In this document: positions 33,249 to 36,074 of the stretch, one piece after another
Numbering within the stretch: the first letter of the stretch is position 1
Layout of the letters: every line of letters starts with the position of its first letter
NCBI GenBank assembly: GCA_003160215.1
Contig: PLQW01000097.1
Span: forward strand, 11,261 to 47,334
DNA length: 36,074 nt
Direction of reading: 5' to 3'
Source of the DNA: Acidobacteriaceae bacterium
GTDB lineage: Bacteria; Acidobacteriota; Terriglobia; Terriglobales; Acidobacteriaceae
Notes under the pieces: model-generated
Told to the model about the DNA's origin: nothing
What the model saw: the letters and a program-made list of their open reading frames with translations, nothing else
The model's database searches: none
Program-made: the position numbers and the translations under genes

Positions 33249-34012
33249 TGAAGCATGTAATCCGCCCCGCCGTCCTGAGTTTTCTGTTCGTGGTTTTTGC
33301 GTTTGGCGGCCTCGCCGCGCAGCAGCCGGCTGGATCCTCCGCGCCTTCCTCTTCCTCCGCCAGCCAGAAGCAAGCCGCCTCTGCTCAGCAGCAGCCATCG
33401 CAAAATCCCGACACCGCGACCGGCGAGGAACTGACTGGCGCCGCTGCCGGTGAAGCTGGGGAGAAGGAAGAGAATACGCAATTCAAATACTCCAAGTCGG
33501 TAGTGTGGATGGGGCATCTCGTAGGCCTTGGCCCGCGCGCCAGTTACCTGGTTTATTGGTTTCTCAATTTTGTCCTGGTGGTCTTGTTCTTTGTCTATCT
33601 TCTGCGTTTGTTTTCTGTACCCCAGATGTTCCGCGATCGTACCCAAGCCATCCAGAAGGGGATACGCGAGGCGCAGGCGGCAAGTGCCGAAGCGGCGCGG
33701 CGTTTGAGCGATATCGAAGCCCGCCTGGCGAAGCTGGACACCGAGGTTGCGGAGATTCGGACGTCGGCCGAGCGTGAGGCTGCGGCGGAAGAAGCGCGAA
33801 TCCTCCAGGCTGCCGAGGAAGACAAGCGCAAGGTATTGGAATCCGTTGAGACCGAGATCGGCGCCATCGCGCGCAATGCCCGGCGCGAATTGAAGACCTA
33901 CGCTGCCACGCTGGCGGTTGATCTGGCATCGCGCAAGATCAAAGTGGACGAGCCTACCGATCAGGCGTTGCTGCGTGAGTTCGTGGGCCAACTGGGAAGG
34001 GACGGCAAATAA
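33248..34012 (+). CDS. atpF: ATP synthase F0 subunit b with signal-peptide-like N-terminal extension
   Basis: The protein is 254 residues from the ATG at 33248 (a GTG three bases earlier is possible). Unlike a normal b subunit (~160 residues) it begins with a signal-peptide-like segment (MKHVIRPAVLSFLFVVFAFG, GLAAQ), then a ~55-residue low-complexity Ser/Gln/Ala/Glu stretch. Only at ~97-120 comes the expected membrane span (YLVYWFLNFVLVVLFFVYLL), followed by FSVPQMFRDRTQAIQKGIRE and the coiled coil. The final ~30 residues (ELKTYAATLAVDLASRKIKV, then FVGQLGRDGK) match the delta-binding end of b. The extension would place the low-complexity region in the periplasm. It overlaps atpF' and precedes atpH by two bases. 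Confidence 0.9.
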   Translation: MKHVIRPAVLSFLFVVFAFGGLAAQQPAGSSAPSSSSASQKQAASAQQQPSQNPDTATGEELTGAAAGEAGEKEENTQFKYSKSVVWMGHLVGLGPRASYLVYWFLNFVLVVLFFVYLLRLFSVPQMFRDRTQAIQKGIREAQAASAEAARRLSDIEARLAKLDTEVAEIRTSAEREAAAEEARILQAAEEDKRKVLESVETEIGAIARNARRELKTYAATLAVDLASRKIKVDEPTDQALLREFVGQLGRDGK

Positions 34013-34014
34013 GT

Positions 34015-34554
34015 ATGGCCGCCATTGCCAGCCGATACGCCCGCGCCCTGGTAGAGGTTGTCCTCGAGCAGAAGACTGATCCGGACATCGCCCGGCAGCA
34101 CCTGAATGCCATCGTGGATGCAGTCCACGAAAGCGCCGAACTGCGCCGCGTATGGGAATCTCCAGCCATCTCGCCGGAGCAGAAACGGGCGGTACTGGAC
34201 GCCATCGTTCGGCAGATTGGCGCGGCCAAGCAGATCCGCAATTTCGTCGCGATCCTCATCGATCATCGGCGTATCGCGATGTTGGATGACGTGGCGAGAC
34301 AGTTTGACACCGAACTGAACGCCCAGTTGGGCTTGGCGGAGGCGGAAATCTCCAGCGCCCGCCCGCTTTCCGAGGACGGGAAGCGCGAGTTGGAATCCCA
34401 GTTGGAGCGCTTGACGGGCAAGAAGGTCCGCGCCCACTACTCCTCCGATCCCGAGTTGCTGGGCGGAGTTGTGGTACGCGTGGGCAGCACGATTTACGAT
34501 GGCTCGGTACGCGGGCAACTGGAGAAGATGAAGCAGGAGCTTAGTACCGAGTAA
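34015..34554 (+). CDS. atpH: ATP synthase F1 subunit delta
   Basis: The delta subunit (OSCP) ties the peripheral stalk to the top of F1. The 179-residue protein is full length, with MAAIASRYARALVEVVLEQK at the start, the helical N-terminal domain to ~105, and the C-terminal motif ELLGGVVVRVGSTIYDGSVRGQLEKMKQEL, the best-known signature of delta. It starts two bases after the atpF stop. A 324-base gap containing dispersed-repeat DNA separates it from atpA, unusual for an otherwise tightly packed operon. Confidence 0.96.
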   Translation: MAAIASRYARALVEVVLEQKTDPDIARQHLNAIVDAVHESAELRRVWESPAISPEQKRAVLDAIVRQIGAAKQIRNFVAILIDHRRIAMLDDVARQFDTELNAQLGLAEAEISSARPLSEDGKRELESQLERLTGKKVRAHYSSDPELLGGVVVRVGSTIYDGSVRGQLEKMKQELSTE

Positions 34555-34878
34555 GAATGCGGGATTGGAAGCTCGAAAAGGCGCGATTTAGTCTTGCCGT
34601 ATGCTTGGAACAATGATGTTCGGGTAGTGCGGGCGTTCAGGGTCGTCGTTGTGGCCACCAACGTGGTATTCGCCAGCGAAATTTGCTGGCCAAGAATCCA
34701 GCGCCGTAGGCGCGAAACAGTTTAGCCCAGCACGGAGCCGCAGGCGGAGTGCTGGGTAGGGTAGCAAACAGATTCGAGTCCCGTAACCGGGGTCCCCGAC
34801 GAGCGCCGCTTTTGCGCTTGTTGGGGTGGTTGAGGGACGGCACATTTTTTACGCTTAGCACTACGGAAACGGAATTCT
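34555..34878. repeat. Repeat-bearing gap between atpH and atpA
   Basis: No gene is visible. Bases ~34694-34790 (GCGCCGTAGGCGC, TTTAGCCCAGCAC, GTGCTGGGTA and GGACTCGAAT-type words on the reverse strand) are an inverted relative of 28921-29001. A 13-base stem (CCCCGACGAGCGC with GCGCTTGTTGGGG, two G-U pairs) lies at 34794-34826, and six Ts follow at about 34845-34850. It is not a clear terminator. Confidence 0.6.

Positions 34879-36074
<1,196 letters not shown>

Noticed and set aside
34794-34850. Intrinsic terminator before atpA
   Set aside because: The stem is strong but the T-run is about 18 bases away, and termination inside the atp operon would be harmful.

Overview
The window looks like a chromosomal segment of an Acidobacteriota (Terriglobia/Koribacter-like) bacterium. 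Nothing here is a taxonomic marker as such. The inference rests on GC-rich coding, abundant outer-membrane and periplasmic proteins (porin, M13 peptidase, Spy-like protein), a split ATP synthase operon starting with two b-type subunits, and many short palindromic intergenic repeats of the kind common in that phylum. No rRNA, tRNA, CRISPR array, prophage or intact transposase gene was seen.

Layout: 1-1.5 kb, a TIG/NHL-propeller protein between copies of an intergenic repeat. 1.5-4.4 kb, pnp and rpsO (minus strand). 4.6-6.8 kb, a small accessory patch: an orphan DUF2442 gene, a DUF4062-TIR protein, and a HigB/HigA toxin-antitoxin pair directly upstream of the TIR gene on the same strand. 6.8-9.6 kb, an M13 metallopeptidase followed by an aspartate/glutamate-racemase-like protein. 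9.8-14.0 kb, an MFS transporter and a 954-residue FAD/Fe-S D-lactate-dehydrogenase-type oxidoreductase. 14.2-17.2 kb, a secreted protein gene interrupted by one in-frame TGA, and a porin. 17.6-22.4 kb, a complete branched-chain amino acid/amide ABC importer (livJHMGF order) with a MITE-like palindrome at its 3' end. 22.5-23.7 kb, palindromic repeats and a Spy/CpxP-like gene. 23.75-27.2 kb, a divergent pair: DHA2 drug exporter and B12-binding radical SAM enzyme. 27.4-32.2 kb, a cytochrome c maturation cluster (ccmF, ccmH, a small CcmI-like protein, a carboxypeptidase-regulatory-domain membrane protein). 32.2-36.07 kb, an M48 peptidase remnant, then the ATP synthase genes b', b, delta and alpha (alpha cut by the window end).

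The most interesting points are: (1) the DUF4062-TIR protein, which keeps the tryptophan and candidate catalytic glutamate of NAD-cleaving TIR domains and lies just behind higBA, a plausible uncharacterised defence module; (2) two perfect TGTGA-N6-TCACA palindromes, upstream of the porin and of the liv operon, plus a one-mismatch copy between the exporter and the radical SAM gene, suggesting a CRP-like regulon; (3) an in-frame TGA splitting an otherwise continuous secreted protein; (4) a racemase homologue with neither catalytic cysteine; (5) several families of palindromic repeats, one placed between atpH and atpA and one supplying the livF stop codon.
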